Notes: generated from the letters alone by a model not told the origin. A stretch of DNA of 64,000 nucleotides from Maridesulfovibrio sp050916235 (GCF_050916235.1 NZ_CP104854.1:4203773-4267772), one strand, 5' to 3'. Shown: positions 35,427 to 44,887, counted from the stretch's first letter. A program made the numbers and translations.

Positions 35427-36764
35427 TTAAAAACCCAGCCAGCTCCAATCCTTTTCATTGTCATTAAGAAACTGCAGCCGCCTGCGCCTATAAACAGTCT
35501 CAAGGCTACCGGTGTTGGAGTTCCTGCTCTTAGCCACATCCAGAGTCACCTCCACCAGATCGTCCACGGTTTTTGGATTCCATGGGCGGATAAAAATAAC
35601 CTGGTCAGCATCCTGTTCAATTGCTCCGGACTCGCGCAGATCCGAAAGCAGCGGAACCTTGCTCTTGCGGGTTTCAACCTCTCGATTCAGCTGGGCCAGA
35701 ACTACAAGGGTGATCCCGGTGTCCATGGCCGTCTCTTTGACGATGCGCGAGATCTCAGCCACTTCCCTTTCACGGGAGCCGCCCCGGGAATCCGGCCGGA
35801 CAAGCTGGATGTAATCCACCACAGCCAAACGCAAACCGAACTCCCGTTTCCAACGCCGGCATTGAGACCGAAGCTCGGAAGCGGACAGCGAAGGTCTGTC
35901 CCAGATCCGCAGCCACGGATCCAGACCTTGAAAATACTGAGCAAACTCATAGATATTCTGCCAGTCTTCAGGCGTGAATTTCCCGTCACGGAAACGCATT
36001 CCGTTAATGCCGTGAGTTGATGAGAGGTAACGGTTGACGAGCAGATAGCTCATCATTTCCAGAGAGAAGATCCCGACCGGGACCTGACTGAAAACCGAGT
36101 AAAGGGAAAAATTGAGAGCAAGGGCCGTCTTGCCGTTGGAAGGACGTCCGGCCAGAATGACAACTTCCCCGGGGAGAAATCCGCCGGTGATGCTGTTGAG
36201 CTTGTAAAGATGGGTCTTGATTCCATCACCGCCACGAGCCTCAAGGCCCTCCAGATATTTCATGTATCCGTGGATAATCTCTGAAGGCTTTTGAGCGGTT
36301 ACATTTACTCGGTCCTCAAGGACGGAATCAACCAGCTCCTGGGCGGACGCGGCAAACTGAGAAGGATCCGCATCAGCGGAATAAGCATGCTCGATAAGCT
36401 GCTGCCCCATTCTGGCCATGGCCCTGCGCCGGGCATAACCCTGCAGATCCCGAGCCCACCCTTTGGCGTGGCTGATAGGCTGAATGTCATTCGCGAGTTC
36501 GGCAAGAAAGACAGCCCCGCCGCACTCGCTGGAGCGGCCGTTTTTCATGAGTCGGTCATTGAGCGTAACGAGATCAATAGGAACCTGTTCCCGGTGCATG
36601 GCAAGAATGGTCTGCCATATGTTCTGATGAACAGGGCTGTAAAAATGGTCCGGAGTCTTCAGGATAGGAATAAGGTCATCAACATTGCGACCGTTGTCCC
36701 TGATCACGGCACCGAGCAGTGCCCTTTCCAGCTCCATGTTGTTGGGAGGTGCGGACATGTTCAT
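35427..36764 (-). CDS. dnaB: DnaB-type replicative helicase
   Basis: 445 residues: N-terminal helical domain (MELERALLGAVI), linker, then the RecA-like ATPase with Walker A GRPSNGKT (206-213), Walker B-like LAVVDYIQL, AQLNRE and a C-terminal DNA-binding loop region (LSDLRESGAIEQDADQVIFI). It unwinds phage DNA at the fork. First prophage gene next to the tRNA; GAGG lies 7 nt before the ATG. A host-independent helicase is usual for phages with their own initiator. Confidence 0.9.
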   Translation of the reverse strand: MNMSAPPNNMELERALLGAVIRDNGRNVDDLIPILKTPDHFYSPVHQNIWQTILAMHREQVPIDLVTLNDRLMKNGRSSECGGAVFLAELANDIQPISHAKGWARDLQGYARRRAMARMGQQLIEHAYSADADPSQFAASAQELVDSVLEDRVNVTAQKPSEIIHGYMKYLEGLEARGGDGIKTHLYKLNSITGGFLPGEVVILAGRPSNGKTALALNFSLYSVFSQVPVGIFSLEMMSYLLVNRYLSSTHGINGMRFRDGKFTPEDWQNIYEFAQYFQGLDPWLRIWDRPSLSASELRSQCRRWKREFGLRLAVVDYIQLVRPDSRGGSREREVAEISRIVKETAMDTGITLVVLAQLNREVETRKSKVPLLSDLRESGAIEQDADQVIFIRPWNPKTVDDLVEVTLDVAKSRNSNTGSLETVYRRRRLQFLNDNEKDWSWLGF

Positions 36765-36793
36765 GAGAACACCTCAAAACATTTTTCCGCAAC

Positions 36794-36813
36794 TTGGGTA
36801 GCATTTGGGTAGC
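36794..36813. repeat. Two TTGGGTAGC direct repeats, candidate recombinase arm sites
   Basis: TTGGGTAGC at 36794-36802 and 36805-36813, period 11 nt (one helical turn), between the DnaB gene and the tRNA. Such repeats beside an attachment site can be arm-type integrase or excisionase sites. Confidence 0.45.
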
Positions 36814-36853
36814 AAAAAGATAAGGGGTCACACTGCATTTGCAACGTAACCCC
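36814..36853 (-). terminator. Terminator downstream of tRNA-Arg
   Basis: On minus, GGGGTTAC / GTGACCCC pair (36824-36831 with 36846-36853), followed by TTATCTTTTT. It stops the tRNA transcript before it enters the prophage. Confidence 0.65.
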
Positions 36854-36863
36854 TTGAAATATC

Positions 36864-36940
36864 TGGCGGGCAATACAAGATTCGAACTTGTGACCTTCAG
36901 CTCCGGAGGCTGACACTCTATCCAACTGAGCTAATTGCCC
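36864..36940 (-). tRNA. tRNA-Arg (anticodon CCG), probable prophage attachment gene
   Basis: 77 nt including an encoded CCA. Acceptor GGGCAAT / ATTGCCC, anticodon stem TCAGC / GCTGA with loop CTCCGGA giving anticodon CCG, and a T arm GTTCGAATC. The prophage starts at its 3' end, where many tyrosine integrases act. The gene is intact, so the phage side restored the 3' end. Confidence 0.9.
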
Positions 36941-37080
36941 GTGCCGAGCGTTTTAGTATCTACCAGAACGCTTTTCTGTCAAGAGAAAAAACATAATCAC
37001 GTAAATTATTACAAAAAAAAGGTTTAACTGATCATTGTACGGCTACTATCTCATGAACCAAGGCATGCCGCAGGTAATGG

Positions 37081-37488
37081 TCACAATTGACTGCGTCTGA
37101 ACCTGAAAACCAGCCCGGCAATGCCCAAAAGAATCACATCACGAATGATGGTCTCTATCATGCCGGAAGCTTTCGTGGCATCAGTGGAAAAACACCCGCA
37201 GGCAACGTCAATCCCTCGGTAAAGATTAGCTGATAACGCTGCGATGAAAACCAGCAACATAGCAGTCAAAATGGCTGTAGCTGTTTCAAGCATAATGTTG
37301 CAGACAAGCATGGCTCCGCAGACGAATTCCAGCCACGGCAGAAAAAACGCCACAGGCCCAACCATCATTGCCGGTAGAAGCTGATAGTTTCGAATAATCT
37401 CGGCAAACCCGGCAGGATCAACAATCTTATCAGCGCTGGCTACTATAAATACAAAACCAAGTAAAATTCGCGGTAATGCCCTGACCAT
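37081..37488 (-). CDS. MauE/DoxX-like membrane redox protein
   Basis: 135 residues, four membrane segments (ALPRILLGFVFIVASADK start). CGCFST around residue 97 is the cysteine pair typical of MauE-like proteins that support periplasmic disulfide chemistry. It is coupled to the rhodanese-like gene upstream (shared base at 37488). Exact substrate unknown. Confidence 0.75.
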   Translation of the reverse strand: MVRALPRILLGFVFIVASADKIVDPAGFAEIIRNYQLLPAMMVGPVAFFLPWLEFVCGAMLVCNIMLETATAILTAMLLVFIAALSANLYRGIDVACGCFSTDATKASGMIETIIRDVILLGIAGLVFRFRRSQL

Positions 37489-37958
37489 CAGTTGACCTCC
37501 AGATCACGACCGGAGCTGATCCAGCCATCAATTCCATCAGAATAAACCATGACATTTCCATAACCTGCATCGAGCAGTTTCTTTGCAACAATAGTGCTTT
37601 TACCGCAGGAAAGTCCGTCACAGTAGACTATAACACCCTTGTCTTTAGCTAGTACCACAGACAGGGACGCAAATTCATCATGAACTGCCCATGAAGGAAT
37701 GTTCACCGCGCCCGGAATATGCCCCATGGTAAAATCACTGTCACTACGGGCATCAACAAGTTGCACCTCACCTGAATCGTAAGCACTGAGCAATTTTTCA
37801 GTGGAGATCTGAACTGTCTGCTTCTGGATCTGAAAACTAAGCTCAGTAAATGAATATTTATGAGGCCGCACCATGTTGAAACCGATAGCCAAGCCAACGG
37901 ATAAGGCTGAAATGAACACAAACTTGAAGAGGATTGCTGATTTCTTTCCAAATAACAT
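37488..37958 (-). CDS. Membrane-anchored rhodanese-like protein
   Basis: 156 residues: one N-terminal membrane anchor, then a rhodanese domain (LVDARSDSDFTMGHIPGAVNIP) with the active loop YCDGLSCGKS. Transfers or handles sulfane sulfur at the membrane. Forms a two-gene operon with the MauE-like protein; sulfur redox work on the periplasmic side is likely. Confidence 0.85.
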   Translation of the reverse strand: MLFGKKSAILFKFVFISALSVGLAIGFNMVRPHKYSFTELSFQIQKQTVQISTEKLLSAYDSGEVQLVDARSDSDFTMGHIPGAVNIPSWAVHDEFASLSVVLAKDKGVIVYCDGLSCGKSTIVAKKLLDAGYGNVMVYSDGIDGWISSGRDLEVN

Positions 37959-38084
37959 TTAAATGTCCAAGTTTAAGTTGAATACAGAAATAAACCACTT
38001 CACCACACGGTCCTTGCCTTGAGTAGCATGGAGATAGCGGCAGGCGCAACCAGACAAAACCAAACTAAAAAAAGTTGACGGACA

Positions 38085-38119
38085 ATAAAAAAGGGTGTGT
38101 TCAAAATGAACACACCCTT
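38085..38119 (-). terminator. Terminator of the SRP RNA gene
   Basis: AAGGGTGTGTTCA / TGAACACACCCTT (38091-38103 with 38107-38119), with a T-run on minus. Directly after the SRP RNA. Confidence 0.9.
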
Positions 38120-38121
38120 CT

Positions 38122-38213
38122 TTCAGCGAGACCGGACACCCGGGATAAACCGTTACCGCTGCTTCCTCTCGGACCTGACGGGGTTCACAGCGCACCCGCC
38201 ATCCGGCCTCTCT
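38122..38213 (-). ncRNA. ffs: Bacterial signal recognition particle RNA (4.5S)
   Basis: On minus: GAGGCCGGA pairs with TCCGGTCTC at the ends, and the conserved apical core reads GTCAGGTCCGAGAGGAAGCA (canonical GGTCC-tetraloop-GGAAGCAGC, here with a GAGA GNRA loop). About 92 nt, the small SRP RNA class without Alu domain. It binds Ffh to target membrane proteins. Ends may differ by a few bases. Confidence 0.93.
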
Positions 38214-38428
38214 GTAAAAGACTTCGTCCTCGCGACGAGAATGAATACCTATTCACACAACCCTGATTTGTCAAGCATTATCGGCCAAAACTTAAAAATT
38301 TTCATAAAACCATCCGGATAGTACGGACTTTGCCCTGGTAACAGTGTCAGCAGGCGTACTTAGCACTTACAATTTACTGGTTAAAAAAGTATGCTTTGCA
38401 CAACCAAATAATAAAATCGGAGATCACC

Positions 38429-38830
38429 ATGGACGCAAGGAATCTGAAAGATGTTGAAGGGATAAAAGTTCAAAAGATCGGCTACAAAGGCAAAAATCAG
38501 GAAGTCAAAGGAGTCACTATCCGCTGGTTGTCCAAGGCTGGCCAAGACACGAATGGGCAGCCGGAATACGGCTTACGCCATTTCACAGTGGAGCCGGGCG
38601 GAGAAATTCCAGCCCATAACCACTTTTATCTACAGACTGTATACATTGAGAAAGGCAACTTCGAATGTTTCAGTTACGATCCTGAAACGGACGAAGTTAT
38701 AGAAAGTAAAATATGCGGCCCCGGGGATTTCGTTTACTCCCCATGCATGGAGCCTCATGGCATGAGAAACGTTAGCGACACTCAGGAAGCTACATTTCTC
38801 TGCTGTATCGGTTGCGTATACGAAAAATAA
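38429..38830 (+). CDS. Cupin-domain protein
   Basis: Start at ATG 38429 behind GGAG; the longer frame begins without a site. 133 residues. Cupin motif 1 HNHFYLQTVYIEKG and motif 2 PGDFVYSPCMEPHGMRN supply the metal-binding His/Glu set; CCIGC near the end adds two cysteines. Substrate unknown. Confidence 0.85.
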   Translation: MDARNLKDVEGIKVQKIGYKGKNQEVKGVTIRWLSKAGQDTNGQPEYGLRHFTVEPGGEIPAHNHFYLQTVYIEKGNFECFSYDPETDEVIESKICGPGDFVYSPCMEPHGMRNVSDTQEATFLCCIGCVYEK

Positions 38831-38833
38831 AAA

Positions 38834-38866
38834 AAGCGGCCTCCGATCAACAATCGGAGGCCGCCT
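38834..38866. terminator. Bidirectional terminator between cupin and AI-2E genes
   Basis: GCGGCCTCCGAT / ATCGGAGGCCGC (38836-38847 with 38853-38864), A-run before, and A/T-rich sequence after, so it can serve both converging genes. Confidence 0.85.
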
Positions 38867-38878
38867 CCATAAAAAACA

Positions 38879-39973
38879 CTACTTCTTGTTCTTCAGCACA
38901 TCCTGATATTCCTGCCCATAAATATGCAGCATAACCATAAGGAAGGTAAGAACAAGCGGTCCGTACAATATCCCCAATGGACCGAACGCATTGATACCGC
39001 CAAGAATGGCAAGAAAGATGTAAACGGTGGATACCCGAGATGCTTCCCGGACAATAACAGGCCTGAGAACGGTATCAATCCCTGTTACAAGCACACCGCA
39101 CCAGAGCAGCAGAAACAAAGCCATTTTGAACTTGCCAACAATCAGCAGATACACTGATGCCGGGATCCAGATCAATCCTGTTCCGACTACAGGGATCAAT
39201 GAAGTAAAGCTCATCATGGTGCCCCAGAACAGGGCCGGAATTCCGGCAATGGCAAGCCCTATCCCCCCGACTACCCCCTGCAGGACAGCAATGAACAGAC
39301 TTCCGAAAAGAACGGACTTGGACACCTTGCGCAGACTGTCCAGGATGAAATCCTCCTGCTCCACCTTAAGCGGAGACAGATAACGCACCTTGGCAAAGAA
39401 CTGGTCCCCGTCCTTGAGAAAAGTGAAGACAAGAAAAGTCATGATCAGGAAGTGAGCGACAAGACTGGCCATGTTGCCTGCCAGCCAGGTTCCGGAGGTA
39501 AGCATGCTTTGTCCGAAAGTACGTGAAATTTCGAGAATTCTAGACTGAATATCCTTTGAGCTTATCTCGATGAACGGGAAAGTGTTTTCAAACCATTTCA
39601 AATAGCTGTCATAGTGCTCAGAGCTCAGCAAAGTCGAAAAATCAGTGTTTCTCACCCATTCATTGATGGCCGCAACCGAGTTGATGCCCTGTCCTATCAA
39701 CCCGAAGAAAAAAATCACCGCCGGAATAATTATGGCGAAAACAATGATGCACACAGTAAGGAAAGCAGCAAGACCTTTACGATTACCCAGGCGCCTGCTG
39801 ATCCTGCTGGTCAAAGGATAAAATATACCAGTAAGCACAACGGAGATAACGATTGTGTTGAGAAACGGTTTGGCAACGGAATACCCTAAAGCAACCGCCG
39901 AAATGATCAGGATAATCAGGAAAAAAGTATAGATTGCTGGAGATTTAATAATCTCTTTATCCGGAGAAGTCAT
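38879..39973 (-). CDS. AI-2E family transporter (PerM/UPF0118)
   Basis: 364 residues, about eight membrane segments, with the family's central soluble stretch (residues about 95-160) and the C-terminal GINAFGPLGILYGPLVLTFL. Family members export small molecules or sodium/protons; substrate here is unknown. Stand-alone gene. Confidence 0.85.
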   Translation of the reverse strand: MTSPDKEIIKSPAIYTFFLIILIISAVALGYSVAKPFLNTIVISVVLTGIFYPLTSRISRRLGNRKGLAAFLTVCIIVFAIIIPAVIFFFGLIGQGINSVAAINEWVRNTDFSTLLSSEHYDSYLKWFENTFPFIEISSKDIQSRILEISRTFGQSMLTSGTWLAGNMASLVAHFLIMTFLVFTFLKDGDQFFAKVRYLSPLKVEQEDFILDSLRKVSKSVLFGSLFIAVLQGVVGGIGLAIAGIPALFWGTMMSFTSLIPVVGTGLIWIPASVYLLIVGKFKMALFLLLWCGVLVTGIDTVLRPVIVREASRVSTVYIFLAILGGINAFGPLGILYGPLVLTFLMVMLHIYGQEYQDVLKNKK

Positions 39974-40053
39974 GGTCTGCCTTTGAAACTTATTGAGTTA
40001 ATTTAAAAAACCATGCTCATTTTTCCAGATATTACTGACAAGCACAATTAAAA

Positions 40054-42012
40054 TCAGGACGACTTGAATATGTAGTCAGCCATCACAGCTAAGGTGTTAT
40101 CGGCCTCACTTCTCATTCTGGAAACAAGGTCTTCTACGGTTGAAATATTACCTCTTGAAAGGTGTCGTTCAATTTCATCTGTCAGGGCACATATCTTGTA
40201 CGCTCCGACATCAAGGGCCAATCCTCTGAGAACAAGAATTTCCTGATTCAGCCCATCCACATCACACTTGTCGGCACAGGACTCCATTCTTTCAATATGA
40301 CGCGGAACCAGCTCAAGGAAATGGGTATAAATTTCACGGACAAGGGAATCATTTCCATCCAGCCGGGCAATTGTGCCCCTCAGGTCAAGATAGGAACTTC
40401 TATCAGGAACACTCCCCTGGCAGACAACAGCACCATTAGTGCCGTTTGCTCCTTCAAGGACAGCACACATGGCCTCCAGAAGACTGGCAGACCTGAACGG
40501 TTTGGAAAGATAACCGTTCATTCCCACCTCAAGACACCGTTCGCGGTCTCCTTTCATGGCGTGGGCTGTAAGAGCCAATATAGGAATATCCGGGTCGATG
40601 TTGTCAATGTGCCCGCTTCTTATGAGTCTGGTTGCTTCAAGACCGTCCATAACAGGCATCTGTACATCCATAATGACAAGATCAAACGGCTTCTCCTGGA
40701 GATAATTAATTGCATCACGTCCGTTTTCAACGATCTCAAGCTCACAGTTTGCGTCTTCAAGAAAAGCGGTTACAACTCGACGAGTAATAATATTGTCGTC
40801 AGCAAGCAAAACCCGTTTCATATTGTTGAAGGATAAACATCCGCATCCAGCATCACCTTCTCCGTCGGCCGATTCCAGCTTGCCAACCATTTTGAATACA
40901 GCAGTAAAAAAGAAACTGCTGCCTACAGCGGGCATGGTTTCAAGCCACATTGAACCCTGCAGAAGATTGACCAGATTGTACGAAATGGTCAGCCCGAGAC
41001 CGATCCCCCCATGCTTCCTTGTCATATAATCTTCGAGCTGAGTGAAGCTCTCAAAAATGGTATCTGCCTTGTCACGGGAAATACCGAGCCCGGAGTCACT
41101 GACTATGAAAAGAAGTCTCACGCAACCGTCAGGATACGGCTCAGCATCATAGTCATCCGGCATGACTTCAATGCATACGCCTCCGGAATCTGTGTACTTG
41201 ATGGCATTGCTCACCAGATTATTCAGAATCTGGGTCAGGCGCCCGGAGTCTCCCTGAAGCTCTCCGGAAATTTCCGGGTGAATATGGCACTCCAACTGAA
41301 GCCCTTTTTTCAGGGCCTGATTGTTATGAGTGCTGACAATAAGGCCGAGGACCTTGCGCAGGTCAAAAATACCTTCTCTCAATTCAAGAATACGCCGCTC
41401 AATCTTGGAATAATCCAGCATATCGTTGAGCACACGCAAAAGCGAATTCGCCGAGCCCTTAATCAGCTCAACATACTCCTGCTGTTCGGAATTGAGCCCT
41501 GTACCTAAAAGAATTTCACTCAATCCCAGAATCCCGTTCATCGGGGTTCTAAGTTCATGGCTTATCGTCGCAAGAAATGAGCTTTTCGCCTCGTTGGCTG
41601 CTTCGGCATCATGAACGGCCTGCCTGTACTCCTGCTCCATCCCATGCTTGTACAAAGCAATTTCAATGGCAGAACGCAGGTCTCGTTCTTCAAACGGCTT
41701 GAGAAGATAGCCGAAAGGACCGGAAAGTTTGGCCCGGTTCAGGGTCTGATCATCGGAATAGGCAGTAAGAAATACAACGGGAATATCATATGATTTGACG
41801 ATATAATTAGCGGCTTCTACGCCATCCATGTCCCCACGAAGCTTGATGTCCATCAAAACCAGGTCAGGTTTTAATCGGGAAGTCTTATCAATTGCCTCCT
41901 GCCCGGAAACAGCGTCACCGACAATGACATAACCAAGCCGCTTCAAGGTGGCCTGTATATCAAGATTTACAATGCGCTCATCATCGACAACAAGAATCCG
42001 CTTCCCAGCCAT
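40054..42012 (-). CDS. Hybrid sensor kinase: REC-HisKA-HATPase-REC-degenerate HPt
   Basis: 652 residues, soluble. REC 1 (D55), HisKA with SHELRTP (H152), HATPase (N-box NLVSNAIKY, GLGISRDK, GGIGLGL), REC 2 (D449, in IMDVQMPVMDG), then a C-terminal HPt-like helix bundle. In the HPt the phospho-accepting His of the AHxLKG motif is replaced: the segment reads ILVLRG (Leu at 593). So phosphate cannot be passed on by that residue. No input domain beyond REC 1; the signal may come through phosphorylation of REC 1. Confidence 0.88.
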   Translation of the reverse strand: MAGKRILVVDDERIVNLDIQATLKRLGYVIVGDAVSGQEAIDKTSRLKPDLVLMDIKLRGDMDGVEAANYIVKSYDIPVVFLTAYSDDQTLNRAKLSGPFGYLLKPFEERDLRSAIEIALYKHGMEQEYRQAVHDAEAANEAKSSFLATISHELRTPMNGILGLSEILLGTGLNSEQQEYVELIKGSANSLLRVLNDMLDYSKIERRILELREGIFDLRKVLGLIVSTHNNQALKKGLQLECHIHPEISGELQGDSGRLTQILNNLVSNAIKYTDSGGVCIEVMPDDYDAEPYPDGCVRLLFIVSDSGLGISRDKADTIFESFTQLEDYMTRKHGGIGLGLTISYNLVNLLQGSMWLETMPAVGSSFFFTAVFKMVGKLESADGEGDAGCGCLSFNNMKRVLLADDNIITRRVVTAFLEDANCELEIVENGRDAINYLQEKPFDLVIMDVQMPVMDGLEATRLIRSGHIDNIDPDIPILALTAHAMKGDRERCLEVGMNGYLSKPFRSASLLEAMCAVLEGANGTNGAVVCQGSVPDRSSYLDLRGTIARLDGNDSLVREIYTHFLELVPRHIERMESCADKCDVDGLNQEILVLRGLALDVGAYKICALTDEIERHLSRGNISTVEDLVSRMRSEADNTLAVMADYIFKSS

Positions 42013-42107
42013 TTAAAACCCCGTTACTTGAATGAAATGAAATCATTGCTGATATAATAAATATTTTAAGCATTGCAAACAGCATTAGCGCACTTTTTTC
42101 ACAAAAA

Positions 42108-42136
42108 AACCGGTCCTGATCAGCTCAGAACCGGTT
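42108..42136 (-). terminator. Terminator of the minus-strand ABC operon
   Basis: AACCGGT / ACCGGTT (42108-42114 with 42130-42136), with seven T on minus. It lies between the ATPase stop and the hybrid kinase. Confidence 0.8.
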
Positions 42137-42161
42137 TTCCAAAATCAGAACCAAAAGACGC

Positions 42162-42899
42162 CTATAAAATCTGATCCAGAAACTTTTTAAGTCTCGGATG
42201 CTCAGCGTTGTTGAAAAACTCATCAGGAGGAGCACAGGCGATGATCCTGCCGTCTTCCATGAACACAATTCTGTCGGCTACTTCGCGGGCAAAGCCCATT
42301 TCGTGTGTGACAACAACCATGGTCATCCCTTCGCGGGCAAGGTTTTTCATTACATCCAGAACCTCACCGATCATCTCGGGATCAAGGGCGGATGTAGGCT
42401 CATCAAAGAGCATAATCTTGGGATTCATTGCCAGAGCACGGGCTATGGCCACCCTCTGCTGCTGTCCACCGGAAAGCTTGGCCGGATAGACATTTGCCTT
42501 TTCGCGTATGCCTACTTTTTTGAGCAGGTCTACCGCTATGGCCCGGGCATCTTCCTTTTCCATTCCCTTGAGCTTGATCGGAGCCATGGTCAGGTTTTCA
42601 AGAACGGTTTTGTGAGGAAAGAGGTTGAACGACTGGAAAACCATCCCAAGCTCCTGACGAATGGAGTTGATGTTGTTCTCCTTGTCATGCACGTCAAGGC
42701 CGTCGACAATGATCGCTCCCTTGTTAATCTCTTCCAGGCGGTTGATTGAACGCAGCAGCGTACTTTTTCCGGACCCTGAAGGGCCGATGATAACCACCTT
42801 TTCCCCCTGCTGAATATCAAGAGAAACATCGCTTAACGCTGCAAGGTCGCCGTAGAATTTGTATACGTTCTTTATTTGAATGATAGGATTAGCGGTCAT
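42162..42899 (-). CDS. Polar amino-acid ABC transporter ATPase
   Basis: 245 residues. Walker A GPSGSGKST, Q-loop VFQSFNLFPHKT, signature LSGGQQQR, Walker B IMLFDEPTSALDPE and switch His in VVVTHEMG. Type GlnQ/HisP. Its start overlaps the permease stop; third gene of the operon binding protein - permease - ATPase. Confidence 0.92.
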   Translation of the reverse strand: MTANPIIQIKNVYKFYGDLAALSDVSLDIQQGEKVVIIGPSGSGKSTLLRSINRLEEINKGAIIVDGLDVHDKENNINSIRQELGMVFQSFNLFPHKTVLENLTMAPIKLKGMEKEDARAIAVDLLKKVGIREKANVYPAKLSGGQQQRVAIARALAMNPKIMLFDEPTSALDPEMIGEVLDVMKNLAREGMTMVVVTHEMGFAREVADRIVFMEDGRIIACAPPDEFFNNAEHPRLKKFLDQIL

Positions 42900-43683
42900 A
42901 ATGATTCAACCTCTCTTCCATGCGGCTCACTGCTTTTGAAAGGATCAGGGTAATGACCAGATAAACGAGCGCAATCATGGTATAGGTTTCAAAATACTGG
43001 AAACTCTCTGCAGCAAACTCCCTGCCACGCCTGAGAATATCGGCAACTGCAAGAATGGATACGAGAGAGGAATCCTTGAGCAGCGCAATAAATTCGTTAC
43101 CTACGGGAGGAAGAATAGTCCTCCATGCCTGCGGCAGGATAACCAGAAACATGGTCTGTCTCTTATCAAATCCAAGGGATCTTGCAGCTTCGGTCTGACC
43201 GGCGTCAATGGACTCAATACCTGCACGGAAGACCTCACCCATATATGCACCGTAGCAAACACTCATGGCGATAACGGCAGAAAGCATGTCGGGCACCTGA
43301 AAAACCCGCCCCATTGCATAATAGATGTAAAAAAGTTGAACCAGAAGCGGAATACCTCTGACAACCTCAACATAAGTGGATGCTATTAGATTGATTACAT
43401 GATTGCTGGAAATTCGTCCCAGCCCGGTAAAAAGACCTATGACCAGAGCCCCCAGAATGGAGCACACGGTAACTTCAAAAGTTACGAGGATTCCGTCGGG
43501 AATGAACATAAGAATATCCCGATACGGATCTGGTTTGGCTATAACCAGATAGGCAATAATACCAATGGCGCCGATGAAAGACACCCACCAGGCGTTGAAC
43601 AATCCCCGGTCCTTGCTGTCAGGAATGCTGGCCCCGTCTGTGACTTCAATTTTTATTTTTTTTTCTTGCATAGTTAATTTCAC
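42889..43683 (-). CDS. Polar amino-acid ABC transporter permease
   Basis: 264 residues, about five membrane segments plus an N-terminal cytoplasmic stretch (KKIKIEVTDG). The EAA loop reads EAARSLGFDKRQTMFLVILPQAWR. HisM/GlnP type. It is separated from the binding-protein gene by a 13-bp-stem hairpin. Confidence 0.9.
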   Translation of the reverse strand: MKLTMQEKKIKIEVTDGASIPDSKDRGLFNAWWVSFIGAIGIIAYLVIAKPDPYRDILMFIPDGILVTFEVTVCSILGALVIGLFTGLGRISSNHVINLIASTYVEVVRGIPLLVQLFYIYYAMGRVFQVPDMLSAVIAMSVCYGAYMGEVFRAGIESIDAGQTEAARSLGFDKRQTMFLVILPQAWRTILPPVGNEFIALLKDSSLVSILAVADILRRGREFAAESFQYFETYTMIALVYLVITLILSKAVSRMEERLNHYDR

Positions 43684-43699
43684 CCGACCTGCATGAAAG

Positions 43700-43737
43700 G
43701 GGCCGGGATCGGCTTATGTCTGTTCCGATCCCGGCCC
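43700..43737. promoter_or_regulatory. Intergenic hairpin between binding protein and permease genes
   Basis: GGGCCGGGATCGG / CCGATCCCGGCCC, a perfect 13-bp stem (43700-43712 with 43725-43737), not followed by a strong T-run on minus. It most likely limits read-through or protects the upstream mRNA end, so that more binding protein than permease is made. Confidence 0.65.
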
Positions 43738-43770
43738 GTGGTTACATACTCAAGCCAGCAGGTTCAAGCT

Positions 43771-44520
43771 CTAGTTGCTTCCGAACCACTTGGCTTTGAT
43801 TTTGTCGTAGGTACCATCTGCACGAACAGCGGACAGTCCTTTGTTGATAAGATCCAGAACCTTTTCGTTGCCTTTGTTTACAGCAACACCGTAGTACTCG
43901 GATTCAGCACTTTCGATGATGAAGGCAATCTTGAGCTTCTTTGCATATTCCGCCTGCTGCAGAGCAAAGTCGGCTGCGATGGGGTCGTCACAGACAACAG
44001 CGGCAAGACGTCCGTTGAAAAGGTCTTCCATGGCCAGACCGATTTCGTCGTAGGACTTGGGAATGACGCCTTCAGCCTTTTTGATTGCAAAGTAACCGGT
44101 GGTACCGATCTGTGCGCCAACGGGTTTGCCCTTGAAAGCATCCAGATCTTTGGCGTCAACATCTTTTGCGGTTACAACTGCCTGCTTCACCTGGAAGTAG
44201 GGAGCAGTGAAGTCCATAACCTTTTTGCGCTTTTCGTCAATTGAAACAGATGAACAGATAGCATCGTATTTTCCAGCGGCAAGGCCTGCGAAAATACCAT
44301 CCCATGCAACGTTCTTGATCTGTACTTCATAACCGGCAGCATCAGCGCAAGCCTTCATGAGTTCAACAGAAAAACCGACAATCTGCTTGTCCTTGTTGAC
44401 AAATTCCATCGGCGGCCAGGTGCAGTCGGAAGCAATTGTAATTACTGGGGCGCTGCCAGCATATGCCGCAGTAGCGGTGAAAACAGTCAGCATCAGAACT
44501 GCGAAAAACTTTTTCATCAT
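43771..44520 (-). CDS. Polar amino-acid ABC transporter substrate-binding protein
   Basis: 249 residues with a signal peptide (KKFFAVLMLTVFTATAAYA). Binding-protein signature PPMEFVNKDKQIVGFSVELMKACADAAG; then CSSVSIDEKRKKVMDFTAPY. Family 3 periplasmic receptor for a polar amino acid. First gene of the minus operon. Confidence 0.9.
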   Translation of the reverse strand: MMKKFFAVLMLTVFTATAAYAGSAPVITIASDCTWPPMEFVNKDKQIVGFSVELMKACADAAGYEVQIKNVAWDGIFAGLAAGKYDAICSSVSIDEKRKKVMDFTAPYFQVKQAVVTAKDVDAKDLDAFKGKPVGAQIGTTGYFAIKKAEGVIPKSYDEIGLAMEDLFNGRLAAVVCDDPIAADFALQQAEYAKKLKIAFIIESAESEYYGVAVNKGNEKVLDLINKGLSAVRADGTYDKIKAKWFGSN

Positions 44521-44719
44521 GATATTCCTCCAAAAAAAGTTAAAACACCCTCTAATAACAGCCTTGAAATCTGATATAAATTACGAACCATGTCAATACG
44601 GCTATCGCCGTTCATCCTGACATGCTGCGCATTATTAATGATGTAAAAAAATGATTTCTTGAACTTTATTCATAAAAAAGGTAATTTTTCTGATTCTTTT
44701 TTCAAAGGGGCGTTTTTTC

Positions 44720-44887
44720 ATGAAGAACAAAGTCAGAGTAGAACGACAGGAAGCCGTAGAGGTAATCTGTCCCAAATGCCGGGAAACTCGCATTGTATAC
44801 TTTCCTAAGGAATCAATGCCGACCTGCCCCGTATGCAAGGTCGAAATGATCGTCAAGGAAGTTCTGACCGAAGGAAAATACGGTTGA
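44720..44887 (+). CDS. Small zinc-ribbon protein
   Basis: Too short to appear in usual ORF listings. 55 residues starting MKNKVRVERQE, behind AGGGG. CPKC and CPVC, 20 residues apart, form a complete four-cysteine zinc ribbon. It lies 57 nt upstream of the plus-strand binding-protein gene and could be its regulator or simply a conserved small protein. Confidence 0.8.
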   Translation: MKNKVRVERQEAVEVICPKCRETRIVYFPKESMPTCPVCKVEMIVKEVLTEGKYG

